This document shows positions 54,407 through 63,390 of a DNA stretch of 64,000 bases, in pieces. How positions within the stretch are numbered: position 1 is the first letter of the stretch; each line of letters starts with the position of its first letter. The stretch lies in contig NZ_JAMYBK010000009.1 of the NCBI RefSeq assembly GCF_024127895.1, positions 112,824-176,823 on the forward strand, given 5' to 3'. This stretch comes from Pseudomonas guariconensis (lineage in GTDB: Bacteria; Pseudomonadota; Gammaproteobacteria; Pseudomonadales; Pseudomonadaceae). The translations under genes and the position numbers were made by a program. The notes under the pieces were generated by a model. That model was given only the letters and a program-made list of their open reading frames with translations. It was not told the origin of the DNA and did not search any database.

Positions 54407-55913
54407 CGGCCATGGCCCGGCGTTGCAGGCTGCGCTTGCGCCAGATGCGCAGCAGCGGCAGGGTCAGCATGAAGACGGTCAGTACCCATACCACCAGGCT
54501 GATCGGGCTCGACCAGAGGATGCCCAGCTCGCCGTTGGAGATCGACAGGGCACGGCGCAGGTTCTGCTCCATCAGGCCGCCGAGGATGAAGCCGAGCAGG
54601 ATCGGCGACAGCGGGAAGTCCAGCTTGCGCAAGATGTAGCCCATGATGCCGATGCCGACCATCAGGAACAGGTCGAAGGTGGTGGCATGCACGGCATATA
54701 CGCCGATCGCGGTGATGATCGCGATCACTGGCACCAGCGCCCAGTTCGGTACCGCGAGGATGCGGGTGAAGATGCGGATCATCGGGATGTTCAGGATCAC
54801 CAGCATGATGTTGGCGATGAACAGCGAGGCGATCAGGCCCCAGACGATGTCCGGCTGCTGTTCGAACAGCAGCGGGCCCGGGGTGATGTTGTACAGGGTC
54901 AGCGCGCCGATCATCACCGCGGTGGTGCCCGAGCCCGGTACGCCGAGGGTCAGCATCGGCACCAGGGCGCCGCAGCAGGAGGCTCCGATGGCGGTTTCCG
55001 GGGCGGCCAGGCCGCGCGCATCGCCCTTGCCGAACTTGCCCTTGGCACCGGCGATGCGCTTCTCGGTCATGTAGGCCACGGCACTGGCCAGGGTCGCACC
55101 GGCGCCAGGCAGCACGCCCATGATGAAGCCCAGCAGGCCGCAGCGGATGTTGACGACGAACACCGAGGCCGCTTCCTTGAGGTTGAACAGCATGCGCCCG
55201 GTGGCCTTGACCGCCGCGTGGCCATGGTGGGTCTTTTCCAGCAGCAGGAGGATCTCGCTGATCGAGAACAGGCCCAGTACCAGCACGACGAACTGGATAC
55301 CGTCGGCCAGGTGCACGCTGTCGCCGGTGAAGCGGTACACGCCGCTGTTGGCATCGATGCCGACGCTGGAGAGGAACAGGCCGATCAGCGCGGCGATGAA
55401 GGTCTTGAGTGGCTTGTCGCCGGCCATGCCGCCAAGACAGACGATGGCGAACACCATCAGCACGAAGTATTCCGCCGGGCCGAAGGCGATCGCCCATTTG
55501 GCCAGCAGCGGGGCGAACAGCACCATGCCGCAGGTGGCGATGAAGGCGCCGATGAACGAACTCCAGGCCGACAGCGACAGGGCCACGCCAGCCAGGCCCT
55601 GGCGGGCCATGGGGTAGCCGTCGAGGGTGGTCATCACGGTGGAGGCTTCACCGGGGATGTTCAGCAGGATCGAGCTGATCCGCCCGCCATACTCGCAGCC
55701 CAGGTACACCGCGGCCAGCAGGATCAGTGCCGACTCTGGGGGCAGGCCCAGGGCGAAGGCGATGGGGATCAGCAGGGCGACGCCGTTGATCGGGCCCAGG
55801 CCCGGCAGCAGGCCGACCACGGTGCCGATCAGGGTGCCGATCAGGGCGGTGATCAGGTTGTACGGGCTCAGGGCGACGCCGAAGCCCTGGCCCAGGTAGC
55901 TCAAGGTATCCAT
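54399..55913 (-). CDS. tctA: TctA, large membrane subunit of tricarboxylate transporter
   Basis: A 504-residue large subunit of a tripartite tricarboxylate transporter. The TctA signatures LIGTLIGTVVGLLPGLGPING (shortened here: GLLPGLGPINGVALLIP, about 34-50) and YLGCEYGGRISSILLNIPGE near 71-90 are clear, with GVLPGAGATLASAVAYMTEK in the second half. About 12 helices. It imports citrate-type tricarboxylates with TctB and the binding protein TctC, using an ion gradient. Three bases separate it from tctB; the next gene overlaps its end. Confidence 0.93.
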   Translation of the reverse strand: MDTLSYLGQGFGVALSPYNLITALIGTLIGTVVGLLPGLGPINGVALLIPIAFALGLPPESALILLAAVYLGCEYGGRISSILLNIPGEASTVMTTLDGYPMARQGLAGVALSLSAWSSFIGAFIATCGMVLFAPLLAKWAIAFGPAEYFVLMVFAIVCLGGMAGDKPLKTFIAALIGLFLSSVGIDANSGVYRFTGDSVHLADGIQFVVLVLGLFSISEILLLLEKTHHGHAAVKATGRMLFNLKEAASVFVVNIRCGLLGFIMGVLPGAGATLASAVAYMTEKRIAGAKGKFGKGDARGLAAPETAIGASCCGALVPMLTLGVPGSGTTAVMIGALTLYNITPGPLLFEQQPDIVWGLIASLFIANIMLVILNIPMIRIFTRILAVPNWALVPVIAIITAIGVYAVHATTFDLFLMVGIGIMGYILRKLDFPLSPILLGFILGGLMEQNLRRALSISNGELGILWSSPISLVVWVLTVFMLTLPLLRIWRKRSLQRRAMADA

Positions 55914-55916
55914 TTG

Positions 55917-56375
55917 TCAGTTCTCCAGTACGTCCAGCAGGCCAAGGGGCAGGGGCACGTCCATCACGTGGTCGAACAGCCAGTAGAGCAGTGCGCTCAT
56001 GGCCGCGACCACGATGACGCTGGACAACCAGCGCCCGCCGTACAGCCGGGCCATCGGCACGCCGACGAGGGTGGCGCTGAGGATGAAACCCAGGGACTCG
56101 AAGGTGCTGGCGAAGACGATCAACAGGCCGACACAGGTCGTGATCTTGATCAGGGTGGGGCGGTCCAGCTCCGGCTCGTCGTCCTTGCGCACGATGGGCG
56201 TAGGACGAAAGGCAAGGTAGAGCAGCGCCACGCCCATCAGGCCGAGCATCAGCAGCGGGTAGGCGCGGGGGCCCACCGGTTCGTAGGAAAACGCGGCCTG
56301 GTAAGGCCAGGCCATCACGGCCAGGGCGGCGCACACCGCCAGCAGGGCCAGGGCGAAGATGCGTTGCAGGATCAT
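55917..56375 (-). CDS. tctB: TctB, small membrane subunit of tricarboxylate transporter
   Basis: A 152-residue protein with four hydrophobic helices, the usual size and layout of TctB: MILQRIFALALLAVCAALA opens helix 1, SYEPVGPRAYPLLMLGLM leads helix 2, and the last helices hold LESLGFILSATLVG and VVAAMSALLYWLFDHV. It pairs with TctA. It is separated from tctC by 237 bp occupied mostly by a palindromic repeat element, unusual inside this operon. Confidence 0.88.
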   Translation of the reverse strand: MILQRIFALALLAVCAALAVMAWPYQAAFSYEPVGPRAYPLLMLGLMGVALLYLAFRPTPIVRKDDEPELDRPTLIKITTCVGLLIVFASTFESLGFILSATLVGVPMARLYGGRWLSSVIVVAAMSALLYWLFDHVMDVPLPLGLLDVLEN

Positions 56376-56444
56376 CGAAGAATCCTCGGTAGTCTCGACT
56401 GTGGGCGCGGCCTGGTGTCGCGAAAGGCCGCCCCCGCATGGCTC

Positions 56445-56608
56445 TAGTGTCCTGTCTTGGAAATACGTTCTCTTTTGGCGAGTGGCTTGGGTGTTCGGCC
56501 AAGGCGCCGCGACGAGTCATAGCAGGGCTATGGCGAGGAGTGGCAACGCCGGCCGGGCGCCCAAGACGCCGCCAAAAGCGAACAGCTTATTTCCGAGACA
56601 GGACACTA
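56445..56608. mobile_element. 164-bp palindromic MITE-like element between tctC and tctB
   Basis: The element begins TAGTGTCCTGTCTTGG and ends with the inverted CCGAGACAGGACACTA; the arms continue as GGAAATA and CTTTTGGCG. The whole length is one imperfect palindrome centred at about 56526 on CATAGC-agg-GCTATG. It has no room for a protein. It ends 4 bases before the tctC stop codon complement. Size and terminal repeats fit a non-autonomous mobile element; no target-site duplication is obvious. Confidence 0.7.
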
Positions 56609-56612
56609 ACTG

Positions 56613-57593
56613 TTACTGGATCAGCCCGAATTCCCGGGCCAGCGCCTTGTAGTCGGCAACCTGTTTCTTCACGTAGCCGTCGAGTTCTTCGCCGGTCATG
56701 GCGAACGGGAACATCTCGCGCTGGTCGCGCAGCTTGGCGAAGTCCTCCGAGGCCAGCAGCTTGTCGAACGAGGCTTTCCACCAGGTGTAGTCCTCGTCGC
56801 TGACCTTCGGCCCCAGGTAGAAGCCGCGCACCACCGGCCAGACGATGTCGTAGCCCTGCTCCTTGGCGGTGGGGATGTCCTTCATCTCAGGCTCGTCCAG
56901 GCGGTTTTCGGAGAACACCGCCAGGATGCGCATGTCGCCGCTCTGGATGTGCGGCATGGAGTCGGAGATGTCGGTGGAGCCGACCTGGATGTGCCCGCCG
57001 AGCAGCGCAGTGGCGATCTCGCCGCCGCCTTCCAGGGCTACGTAGCGCAGGTCACGCGGGTCGATGCCGGCGGCCTTGGCGATCAGTGCGGTCTGCATCC
57101 AGTCCTGGCTGCCGACGGTGCCGCCGGAGCCGATCACCACCTTGCCCGGGTCCTTCTTCAGCGCTGCGACCAGGTCGTCGAGGTTCTTGTAGGGTGAGTC
57201 CTTCTTCACCGCGATGGCGCCGTAGCTGGTGCCGACCGCCGCCAGCCACTTCACGGCGTTCTCGTCGAAGCGGCCGAACTTGCCCTGGGCCAGGTTGAGC
57301 AGCGAGCCGCTGGACCAGGCCACCAGGGTCCCGCCATCGGCCGGACGCTGCGCGACAACGGCGTTGTAGGCCACCGCGCCGACGCCGCCGGGCATGTAGG
57401 TCACGCGCATGGGCTTGCTGAGGATCTTCTCGTTGACCAGGGCGCTCTGCACCAGCTTGCAGGTCAGGTCGAAGCCGCCGCCGGGCGAGGCGGGGGCGAT
57501 GCATTCTGGGCGTTTCGGCTCGGCGGCCAGGGCGTTGCCGGCCAGCAGCAGGCAGCCGGTGGCGAGGACGAGGCGGCGCAGTGAAAAGGTCAT
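56613..57593 (-). CDS. tctC: TctC, periplasmic tricarboxylate-binding protein
   Basis: A 326-residue Bug/TctC-type solute-binding protein. A signal peptide ends GNALA|AEPKRPECIA (about residue 23). The fold is shown by APASPGGGFDLTCKLVQSAL (about 33-52), YMPGGVGAVAYNAVVAQRP and VIGSGGTVGSQDWMQTALIAK. It binds tricarboxylates such as citrate in the periplasm and feeds TctAB. It lies 34 bases after the porin gene on the same strand, so porin-tctC-tctB-tctA form one transcript, although a palindromic element divides it after tctC. Confidence 0.92.
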   Translation of the reverse strand: MTFSLRRLVLATGCLLLAGNALAAEPKRPECIAPASPGGGFDLTCKLVQSALVNEKILSKPMRVTYMPGGVGAVAYNAVVAQRPADGGTLVAWSSGSLLNLAQGKFGRFDENAVKWLAAVGTSYGAIAVKKDSPYKNLDDLVAALKKDPGKVVIGSGGTVGSQDWMQTALIAKAAGIDPRDLRYVALEGGGEIATALLGGHIQVGSTDISDSMPHIQSGDMRILAVFSENRLDEPEMKDIPTAKEQGYDIVWPVVRGFYLGPKVSDEDYTWWKASFDKLLASEDFAKLRDQREMFPFAMTGEELDGYVKKQVADYKALAREFGLIQ

Positions 57594-57627
57594 CGTCTAT
57601 CTCCGTGAGGCATTGTTGTTGTAGGGA

Positions 57628-58917
57628 TTACCACAGGGCCACGCTGTAGCTCACCAGCAGCCGCACTTCGTCGGCGTCGCGGGCAAAATTCGAGCGGAAG
57701 GTGGCATTACGCAGGCGCACGGCGACGTCCTTCAACGGGCCGCTTTGTACCACGTACTTGAACTCGGTGTTGCGCTCCCACTCCTTGCCCTCGCTGCCGT
57801 CGGCACGGCTGACGTTGTCGCCGCTGATGTAGCGGGTCATGAAGGTCAGGCCGGGGATACCGAGGGCGGCGAAGTTGTAGTCGTAGCGCAGCTGCCAGGA
57901 GCGCTCGTCGGCGCCGGCGAAGTCGTTGATCTGGACGAAGTTGACCAGGTACGGGTCGGCGCCATCGACGTAGGGGAAGGCGCTGTCGCCGGACAGGTGC
58001 TGGTAGGCGGCGCTGAGCTTGTGCCCGTCCAGGGCATAGCTGAGCATGCCATTGACGGTGGTGTTGTCGATGCTGCCGGCCTTGGCCTGCCCCTGGTCGT
58101 CGCTGACCGCCAGGCGCAGGTCGGCGCCGAAGGTGCCCGGGCCCCAGGGCTGGGTGGCGACCATGCCGAGGAAGTGCTGGCGGTAGATATCGTCGAGCTG
58201 GGCGAAGTGGTAGCTGCCGGTGATGCGGTCGGTGAACTGGTAGTCCAGGCCGGCGAGGTCGTAGTGGTCGGCGGAGAAGGTACCGCCGAAGCGGCCGTTC
58301 TTGTTGTTGAGGGCGATGTCTTCCCAGTTGGTGTCGTTGCGGTCCTTGGCCTTTTCCAGGCGGCCGCCGGTGAAGGTCAGGTCCTTGATCTCCTGCGAGG
58401 TGACCAGGCCGCCTTCGAAGGTCTGCGGCAGGATGCGGCCATCGTTGGGCTGCAGGGTCGGCAGTTCCGGGATCAGCGTGCCGATCTTCAGCTCGGTCTT
58501 GGAAACCTTGACCTTGCCGGTCAGGCCGAGCTTGGAGTATTCGTCGGCCGCCTTGCCATCGTCATGGGTCGGCAGCAGGCCGCTGTCGGTGCGGTCGGGG
58601 CTGGAATCGAGCTTGATGCCGAGCATGCCCAGCGCATCCAGGCCGAACCCCACGGTGCCTTCGGTATAGCCGGACTCGAAGTTGAGCATGAACCCCTGGG
58701 CCCACTCGTCGCGCTTGGATTGCTGCGCGCTGGTGCCGTCGCGGAAGTCGCGGTTGAAATACATGTTGCGGGTTTCGAAGGTGGCCGTGCTGTCTTCGAA
58801 GAAGGCGGCCTGGCTCATCGGGGCGACACCGGCGAGCGCGAGGGCGCTGGCGAGGGTGCAGGGACGTGCGGACAGGGAACGGATAGGCGCGAACGCCCGG
58901 GGCTGCGTGGACAGCAT
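57628..58917 (-). CDS. OprD-family porin, OpdH-like (tricarboxylate channel)
   Basis: A 429-residue OprD-family porin with a long signal region (about 1-38, ending MSQA|AFFEDS). Barrel marks are FFEDSTATFETRNMYFNRDF, QGFMLNFESGYTEGTVGFG and the C-terminal VRLLVSYSVALW. As first gene of porin-tctCBA and divergent from tctDE it matches opdH of P. aeruginosa, which admits cis-aconitate and is induced by tricarboxylates. The specificity is inferred from the operon. It resembles the second OprD-type porin at 11807 in overall pattern, but the two have different regulators. Confidence 0.88.
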   Translation of the reverse strand: MLSTQPRAFAPIRSLSARPCTLASALALAGVAPMSQAAFFEDSTATFETRNMYFNRDFRDGTSAQQSKRDEWAQGFMLNFESGYTEGTVGFGLDALGMLGIKLDSSPDRTDSGLLPTHDDGKAADEYSKLGLTGKVKVSKTELKIGTLIPELPTLQPNDGRILPQTFEGGLVTSQEIKDLTFTGGRLEKAKDRNDTNWEDIALNNKNGRFGGTFSADHYDLAGLDYQFTDRITGSYHFAQLDDIYRQHFLGMVATQPWGPGTFGADLRLAVSDDQGQAKAGSIDNTTVNGMLSYALDGHKLSAAYQHLSGDSAFPYVDGADPYLVNFVQINDFAGADERSWQLRYDYNFAALGIPGLTFMTRYISGDNVSRADGSEGKEWERNTEFKYVVQSGPLKDVAVRLRNATFRSNFARDADEVRLLVSYSVALW

Positions 58918-59011
58918 CGTCGGAAACTCCGTTTATTGTTCTTATTTCGGTGCACCTTGCTGGTGCTTTCTTGCGGCGCATGGGGCGACCGTGGTGCGAT
59001 GCTAGGGAATG

Positions 59012-59043
59012 AACCTTTCGCTAACCTTTCAGCGTGAAAGGTT
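59012..59043 (+). promoter_or_regulatory. TctD operator candidates
   Basis: AACCTTTC occurs at 59012..59019 and 59023..59030, an 11-bp direct repeat typical of OmpR-type regulators, and its inverse GAAAGGTT lies at 59036..59043. They are 95-107 bases before the porin start and 76-107 before tctD, in the shared divergent gap. Confidence 0.6.
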
Positions 59044-59118
59044 TGCCACAAGGGCTTCACAGGCCCCTCGACAGCGGTACACTCCGCGCCAACGCCCCAC
59101 CCGAGCCGGGAGAATCCG

Positions 59119-59790
59119 ATGCGTGTGTTGCTGGTCGAAGACCACCTGCCACTGGCCGAAAGCGTGGCCCAGGCCCTCAAGAGCCAGGGCCTGACCGTGG
59201 ATGTGCTGCACGATGGCGTGGCCGCCGACCTGGCCCTGGCCAGCGAGGACTATGCCGTGGCCGTGCTCGATGTCGGCCTGCCGCGCATGGACGGGTTCGA
59301 GGTGCTGGCGCGCCTGCGTGGGCGGGGCAAGACCTTGCCGGTGCTGATGCTGACTGCGCGCAGCGACGTCAAGGACCGGGTCCATGGCCTGAACCTGGGC
59401 GCCGACGACTACCTGGCCAAGCCCTTCGAGCTGACCGAGCTGGAGGCGCGGGTCAAGGCCCTGCTGCGTCGCAGCGTGCTCGGTGGCGAGCGCCAGCAAC
59501 GCTGCGGCCCGCTGGTCTACGACCTGGACACCCGGCGCTTCACCCTGCAGGACGAGGCCCTGACCCTGACCCAGCGCGAGCAGAGCGTGCTCGAGGCGCT
59601 GATCGCCCGCCCCGGGCGGGTGATGAGCAAGGAGCAACTGGCCGCCCAGGTGTTCGGCCTGGACGAGGAGGCCAGCCCCGATGCCATCGAGATCTACATC
59701 CACCGCCTGCGCAAGAAACTCGACGGCCACCCGGTGGCCATCGTTACCTTCAGGGGGCTCGGCTACCTGCTCGAGCACCGCGATGCGTGA
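59119..59790 (+). CDS. tctD: TctD, OmpR-family response regulator
   Basis: A 223-residue OmpR/PhoB-type regulator. The receiver (1-118) carries Asp8 and the phosphorylation site Asp51 (VAVLDVGLPRMDGF), with Lys in LAKPFELTEL. The winged helix (about 130-218) ends in IHRLRKKLDGHPVAIVTFRG. It is divergent from the porin-tctCBA operon and should activate it when TctE senses tricarboxylates. Its stop overlaps tctE by 8 bases. Confidence 0.92.
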   Translation: MRVLLVEDHLPLAESVAQALKSQGLTVDVLHDGVAADLALASEDYAVAVLDVGLPRMDGFEVLARLRGRGKTLPVLMLTARSDVKDRVHGLNLGADDYLAKPFELTELEARVKALLRRSVLGGERQQRCGPLVYDLDTRRFTLQDEALTLTQREQSVLEALIARPGRVMSKEQLAAQVFGLDEEASPDAIEIYIHRLRKKLDGHPVAIVTFRGLGYLLEHRDA

Positions 59791-61162
59791 CGACGGCAGC
59801 CTGCGCTGGCGCCTGCTGGGCAACCTGGCCCTGCTGCTGGTGGTGTTGATGCTGGCCAGTGGCTTGAGTGCCTACTGGAACGGCCGCGAGGCCGCCGACA
59901 CCGCCTACGACCGCACCTTGCTGGCGTCGGCGCGGACCATCGCCGCCGGCCTGTCGCAGCGCGACGGTACCCTCAGCGCCGACGTGCCCTACGTGGCCCT
60001 GGATACCTTCGCCTACGACAGCGCCGGGCGCATCTACTACCAGGTGCTGGATATCCACCAGCGGCTGATCTCCGGCTACGAGAACCTGCCAGCGCCCCCG
60101 CCGGGCACGCCACGTACCGACGACTACCCGGCCCTGGCACGCTTCTACGACGCCACCTACCTGGGCCAGGACGTGCGCGTGGTCAGCCTGCTCAAGGCGG
60201 TCAGCGAGCCGAACATGAATGGCATGGCCGAGATCCGCGTGGCCGAGACGGAGGAAGCACGGGTGCGCATGGCCCGTGGCCTGATGGCCGATACCTTGCT
60301 GCGCCTGGGCATGCTGGCCCTGGCCGCGCTGGTGGTGGTGTGGTTCGCCGTCAGCGCCGCGCTGCGTCCGCTGGAGCGGCTGCGCACGGCGGTGGAAGAG
60401 CGCCAGCCCGACGACCTGCGCGCCCTGCCGGTGGTGCAGGTGCAGCGCGAACTCGGCCCCCTGGTGCGGGCCTTGAACCACTTCACCGAACGCTTGCGTG
60501 GCCAGTTCGAGCGCCAGGCCCAGTTCATCGCCGATGCCGCCCATGAGCTGCGCACCCCCCTGGCGGCGCTCAAGGCACGGGTCGAGCTGGGCTTGCGCTC
60601 GCACGAGCCGGAGCAATGGCGGCAGACCCTGGAGGCTGCTGCCCAGGGCACCGATCGGCTGACCCACCTGGCCAACCAGCTGCTGTCGCTGGCGCGGGTG
60701 GAAAACGGTGCGCGGGCGATCGCCGAAGGCGGTGCGCAGCGCCTGGACCTCAGCCAGCTGGCCCGTGAACTGGGCCTGGCCATGGCGCCGCTGGCCCATG
60801 CCCGGGGCGTGGCCCTGGCCCTGGAGGCGCAGGCGCCGGTGTGGCTCAAGGGCGAGCCGACCTTGCTCAACGAACTGCTCAGCAACCTGGTGGACAATGC
60901 CCTGGCCCATACGCCGGTCGGCGGCAACGTGATCCTGCGGGTACTGGCGCCGGCCATCCTCGAAGTGGAGGACGACGGGCCGGGGATTCCCGAGGAGGAG
61001 CGCGAGCGGGTGTTCGAGCGTTTCTACCGGCGTAGCGCCCAGGGCACCGGGCTGGGGTTGGCGATCGTCGGCGAGATCTGCCAGGCGCACCTGGCGCAGA
61101 TCAGCCTGCACGATGGCGAGCAGGGTGGGTTGCGGGTGCGGGTCAGTTTCATCGCCGATTGA
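59783..61162 (+). CDS. tctE: TctE, sensor histidine kinase
   Basis: A 459-residue sensor kinase. TM1 (about 11-31) and TM2 (about 172-194) flank a periplasmic 2CSK-type sensor (ADTAYDRTLLASARTIAAGL near 38-57), then a HAMP-like linker. The H-box DAAHELRTPLAALK has phospho-acceptor His254; the N-box LLSNLVDNALAHTP and G-boxes DDGPGIP and GTGLGLAIVGEI follow. It senses tricarboxylates and phosphorylates TctD. The start at 59783 overlaps tctD, so it is co-translated. Confidence 0.92.
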   Translation: MRDDGSLRWRLLGNLALLLVVLMLASGLSAYWNGREAADTAYDRTLLASARTIAAGLSQRDGTLSADVPYVALDTFAYDSAGRIYYQVLDIHQRLISGYENLPAPPPGTPRTDDYPALARFYDATYLGQDVRVVSLLKAVSEPNMNGMAEIRVAETEEARVRMARGLMADTLLRLGMLALAALVVVWFAVSAALRPLERLRTAVEERQPDDLRALPVVQVQRELGPLVRALNHFTERLRGQFERQAQFIADAAHELRTPLAALKARVELGLRSHEPEQWRQTLEAAAQGTDRLTHLANQLLSLARVENGARAIAEGGAQRLDLSQLARELGLAMAPLAHARGVALALEAQAPVWLKGEPTLLNELLSNLVDNALAHTPVGGNVILRVLAPAILEVEDDGPGIPEEERERVFERFYRRSAQGTGLGLAIVGEICQAHLAQISLHDGEQGGLRVRVSFIAD

Positions 61163-61165
61163 GCG

Positions 61166-61183
61166 CTGGGGGCCGTGCCCCAG
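61166..61183. terminator. hairpin between tctE and the HDOD gene
   Basis: CTGGGGG and CCCCAG pair with a slightly imperfect stem in the 36-bp space between these convergent genes. No clear U-run follows. Confidence 0.4.
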
Positions 61184-61198
61184 ATCGGCGCGTTACCC

Positions 61199-62005
61199 TC
61201 AGCGCAACATGCTGCGCGCGTCGAGCAGGTCCATGACATCCAGTTCGGTACCCTGGGGCAGGCCGAGGTGGTGGTAGGCGGGCAGGGCGGCCAGCGGGCG
61301 GCTGCGGGTCCGCTGGCTGATGCAGCGGGCGACCTGCACGATGTCGATGTAGTCGATCTTGTCGGTACGCCGGTCCAGGTCCTGGACCTGACTGGGCAGG
61401 TTGGCCAACTGCTCGGGAAACTCCCAGGCACTGAGGATCTTGTCACCCAGCACCGGATGGATCTGCTCGATCACGTAGTGCAGGCACACTGGATCGGAGA
61501 GCAGCTCGTTGTGTTCCTCGGCATAGATCAGCACCGGCAATGCGCCGATCTGGTGGACCAGGCCACCGAGGGTTGCCTGGTCGGGCTTGAGCTGGGTATG
61601 GCGGCGGCACAGTTCATAGCTGATGCCTGCAACTTCCAGGCTGTTGGCCCAGATATCCCGTAGTTTTTGTTCCACAGCCGGTGAGCGGGCATGGAAGATC
61701 TGCTCGATCACCAGGCCGATCGCCAGGTTGCAGCTGTAGTTGATACCCAGGCGGGTGATGGCGGCGTGCAGGTCGGTGACCTCCACCGTGGCCCGCAGCA
61801 GGGGGCTGTTGACCACCTTGATCAGGCGTGCCGACAGCGCGGCGTCGCGGCCGATCACCCTGCTCAGGGCGGCGACGCTGATCTCGCTGTTCTCGGCGGC
61901 CTCGCGGATGCTCAGGGCAACCTCCGGCAAGGTCGGCAACACCAGGTCGTCGTTGTCGATGGCAGCGAGCAATTGCGCTTGGACCATCTCGGCCAGCTTG
62001 TTCAT
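61199..62005 (-). CDS. HDOD-domain signalling protein
   Basis: A 268-residue protein made mostly of one HDOD domain (about 15-215; LPTLPEVALSIREAAENSEI, IGRDAALSARLIKVVNSPLL, ATLGGLVHQIGALPVLIYAEE). HDOD domains are non-catalytic relatives of HD phosphodiesterases and take part in signalling and motility control. The HD metal-binding pair is replaced (HQIG instead of an HD active site). No GGDEF, EAL or receiver domain is fused. It is convergent with tctE and 55 bases downstream of ygfZ on the same strand. Confidence 0.85.
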   Translation of the reverse strand: MNKLAEMVQAQLLAAIDNDDLVLPTLPEVALSIREAAENSEISVAALSRVIGRDAALSARLIKVVNSPLLRATVEVTDLHAAITRLGINYSCNLAIGLVIEQIFHARSPAVEQKLRDIWANSLEVAGISYELCRRHTQLKPDQATLGGLVHQIGALPVLIYAEEHNELLSDPVCLHYVIEQIHPVLGDKILSAWEFPEQLANLPSQVQDLDRRTDKIDYIDIVQVARCISQRTRSRPLAALPAYHHLGLPQGTELDVMDLLDARSMLR

Positions 62006-62060
62006 GGGTTTCTCTACCGCAGTGGTGGTGCGGCCCCGCCGGTACGGCGGGGCAGGCTGG

Positions 62061-63002
62061 TCAGCGCTGGATTTCCCGGTCGCGGTCCAGTTCGTAGGGC
62101 AGGCTCAGCAGCTCCAGGCGCGGGCCTTCGAGGCTGCCCAGGTGCAGGTTGTCATCCTCCACCGCTTCGGCGCTGAGCACCGCGAGCAATTCGCAGCCCT
62201 GGCCACTGCTGGCCGCGATGACCACTTCGCCGACCGACGAGCCGTGGGTCGGCGAGAAGATCGCGGTGCCAGGGGCCGGTACCTCGGCCTGGTCCAGGGC
62301 CAGGCGATACTGGCGGCGCTTGAGCTTGCCCAGGTACTGCATGCGCGCGACGATTTCCTGGCCGGTGTAGCAGCCTTTCTTGAAGCTCACGCCGCCGACG
62401 GCCTGCAGGTTGATCATCTGTGGGATGAACAGCTCGCGGGTCGGGCCCATGACTTGGCCGATACCGGCGCGCACCTGGCCCAGCAGCCAGTCGTCGAGGC
62501 TGCCTTGCGCCAGGCTGGCGGCCAGTTTCGCGCGCACGTCGCCGGCCTGCGGGGCGGGCACCCAGAGCTCCACACGGCCTGCGCTGACGTTGATGGCGAT
62601 CAGGTCGTCATGGCGTACGGTGGCGCCAGCCTCGCCGGGTACGGCCAGGCCCAGGGCCTGCAGGGCGGCCTCGCCGTGTTGCAGGCCGAAGCGGGCCCAG
62701 GCGCTGCTTTCGTCGGTGAGGGTGGCCTTGGAGAACACCGCGTATTTCTTCAGGTCGGCCAATTGCGGTTCGAGCAGTTCGCTGGCCATGGCCAGCAGGT
62801 AGCCGTTGCCTTCCGGCAGGATGCGGAAGCTCGATTGCATGCGGCCCTTGACCATGCAACGGGCGCCGAGGCTGGCGTGTTCCTGGCTGAGGTAGTTGAT
62901 GTTGCAGGTCAGCTGGCCTTGCAGGAACTTGCCGGCATCGGAGCCGCGGACAGCGAGGATGCCCTCGTGGGACAGGGGACAGAAGAAAGCGGAATCGGCC
63001 AT
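62061..63002 (-). CDS. ygfZ: YgfZ, folate-dependent Fe-S cluster protein
   Basis: A 313-residue member of the YgfZ/IBA57 family (GcvT-like fold), which uses tetrahydrofolate to support assembly or repair of [4Fe-4S] proteins. The family motif is KGCYTGQE at 209-216 with the conserved Cys211. LRSGDAGKFLQGQLTCNIN-like sequence near 18-36 (VRGSDAGKFLQGQLTCNINY) is typical. It is divergent from sdhE, whose product handles succinate dehydrogenase flavinylation; both support dehydrogenase cofactors. Confidence 0.92.
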   Translation of the reverse strand: MADSAFFCPLSHEGILAVRGSDAGKFLQGQLTCNINYLSQEHASLGARCMVKGRMQSSFRILPEGNGYLLAMASELLEPQLADLKKYAVFSKATLTDESSAWARFGLQHGEAALQALGLAVPGEAGATVRHDDLIAINVSAGRVELWVPAPQAGDVRAKLAASLAQGSLDDWLLGQVRAGIGQVMGPTRELFIPQMINLQAVGGVSFKKGCYTGQEIVARMQYLGKLKRRQYRLALDQAEVPAPGTAIFSPTHGSSVGEVVIAASSGQGCELLAVLSAEAVEDDNLHLGSLEGPRLELLSLPYELDRDREIQR

Positions 63003-63135
63003 GGGTCATCGCGGTTGCTGGAGACTGGCGGCCATCATAGAACGCCGGTAACAAAATAGGTAGGTGACTAGACCAACGCCTTGTGCCGCGGTGTTCGCGG
63101 CACGGTATACTGGCCGGCCATTCGAGGAGGGCCCC

Positions 63136-63390
63136 ATGGTCGAACAAACTGAACTCAACCGGCTTTTCTGGCACAGCCGCCGTGGCATGCTGGAACTGGA
63201 CGTACTGCTGGTGCCATTCACCCAGGAGGTCTACCCCAGCCTGAGCGAAGCGGACCGCGAGCTGTACCGTCGCCTGCTGACCTGCGAGGACCAGGACCTG
63301 TTCGGCTGGTTCATGGAGCGCAACGAGTCCGAGGACCCTGAGTTGCAGCGCATGGTCCGCATCATCCTGGACCGTGTCCAGCCCAAGTGA
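63136..63390 (+). CDS. sdhE: SdhE, FAD assembly factor
   Basis: An 84-residue SdhE/YgfY protein that helps attach FAD to succinate dehydrogenase. The signature is [13 protein letters not shown] (the RGxxE core), followed by [17 protein letters not shown]. The start at 63136 follows a GAGGAGGG site. It overlaps the next gene (ygfX) by 17 bases. Confidence 0.93.
   Translation: MVEQTELNRLFWHSRRGMLELDVLLVPFTQEVYPSLSEADRELYRRLLTCEDQDLFGWFMERNESEDPELQRMVRIILDRVQPK

Noticed and set aside
53151..56447. Open frame of 1098 codons over the tct operon
   Set aside because: Antisense and out-of-frame shadow of the AbrB-type gene, tctA and tctB; low-complexity HQGAD-rich product.
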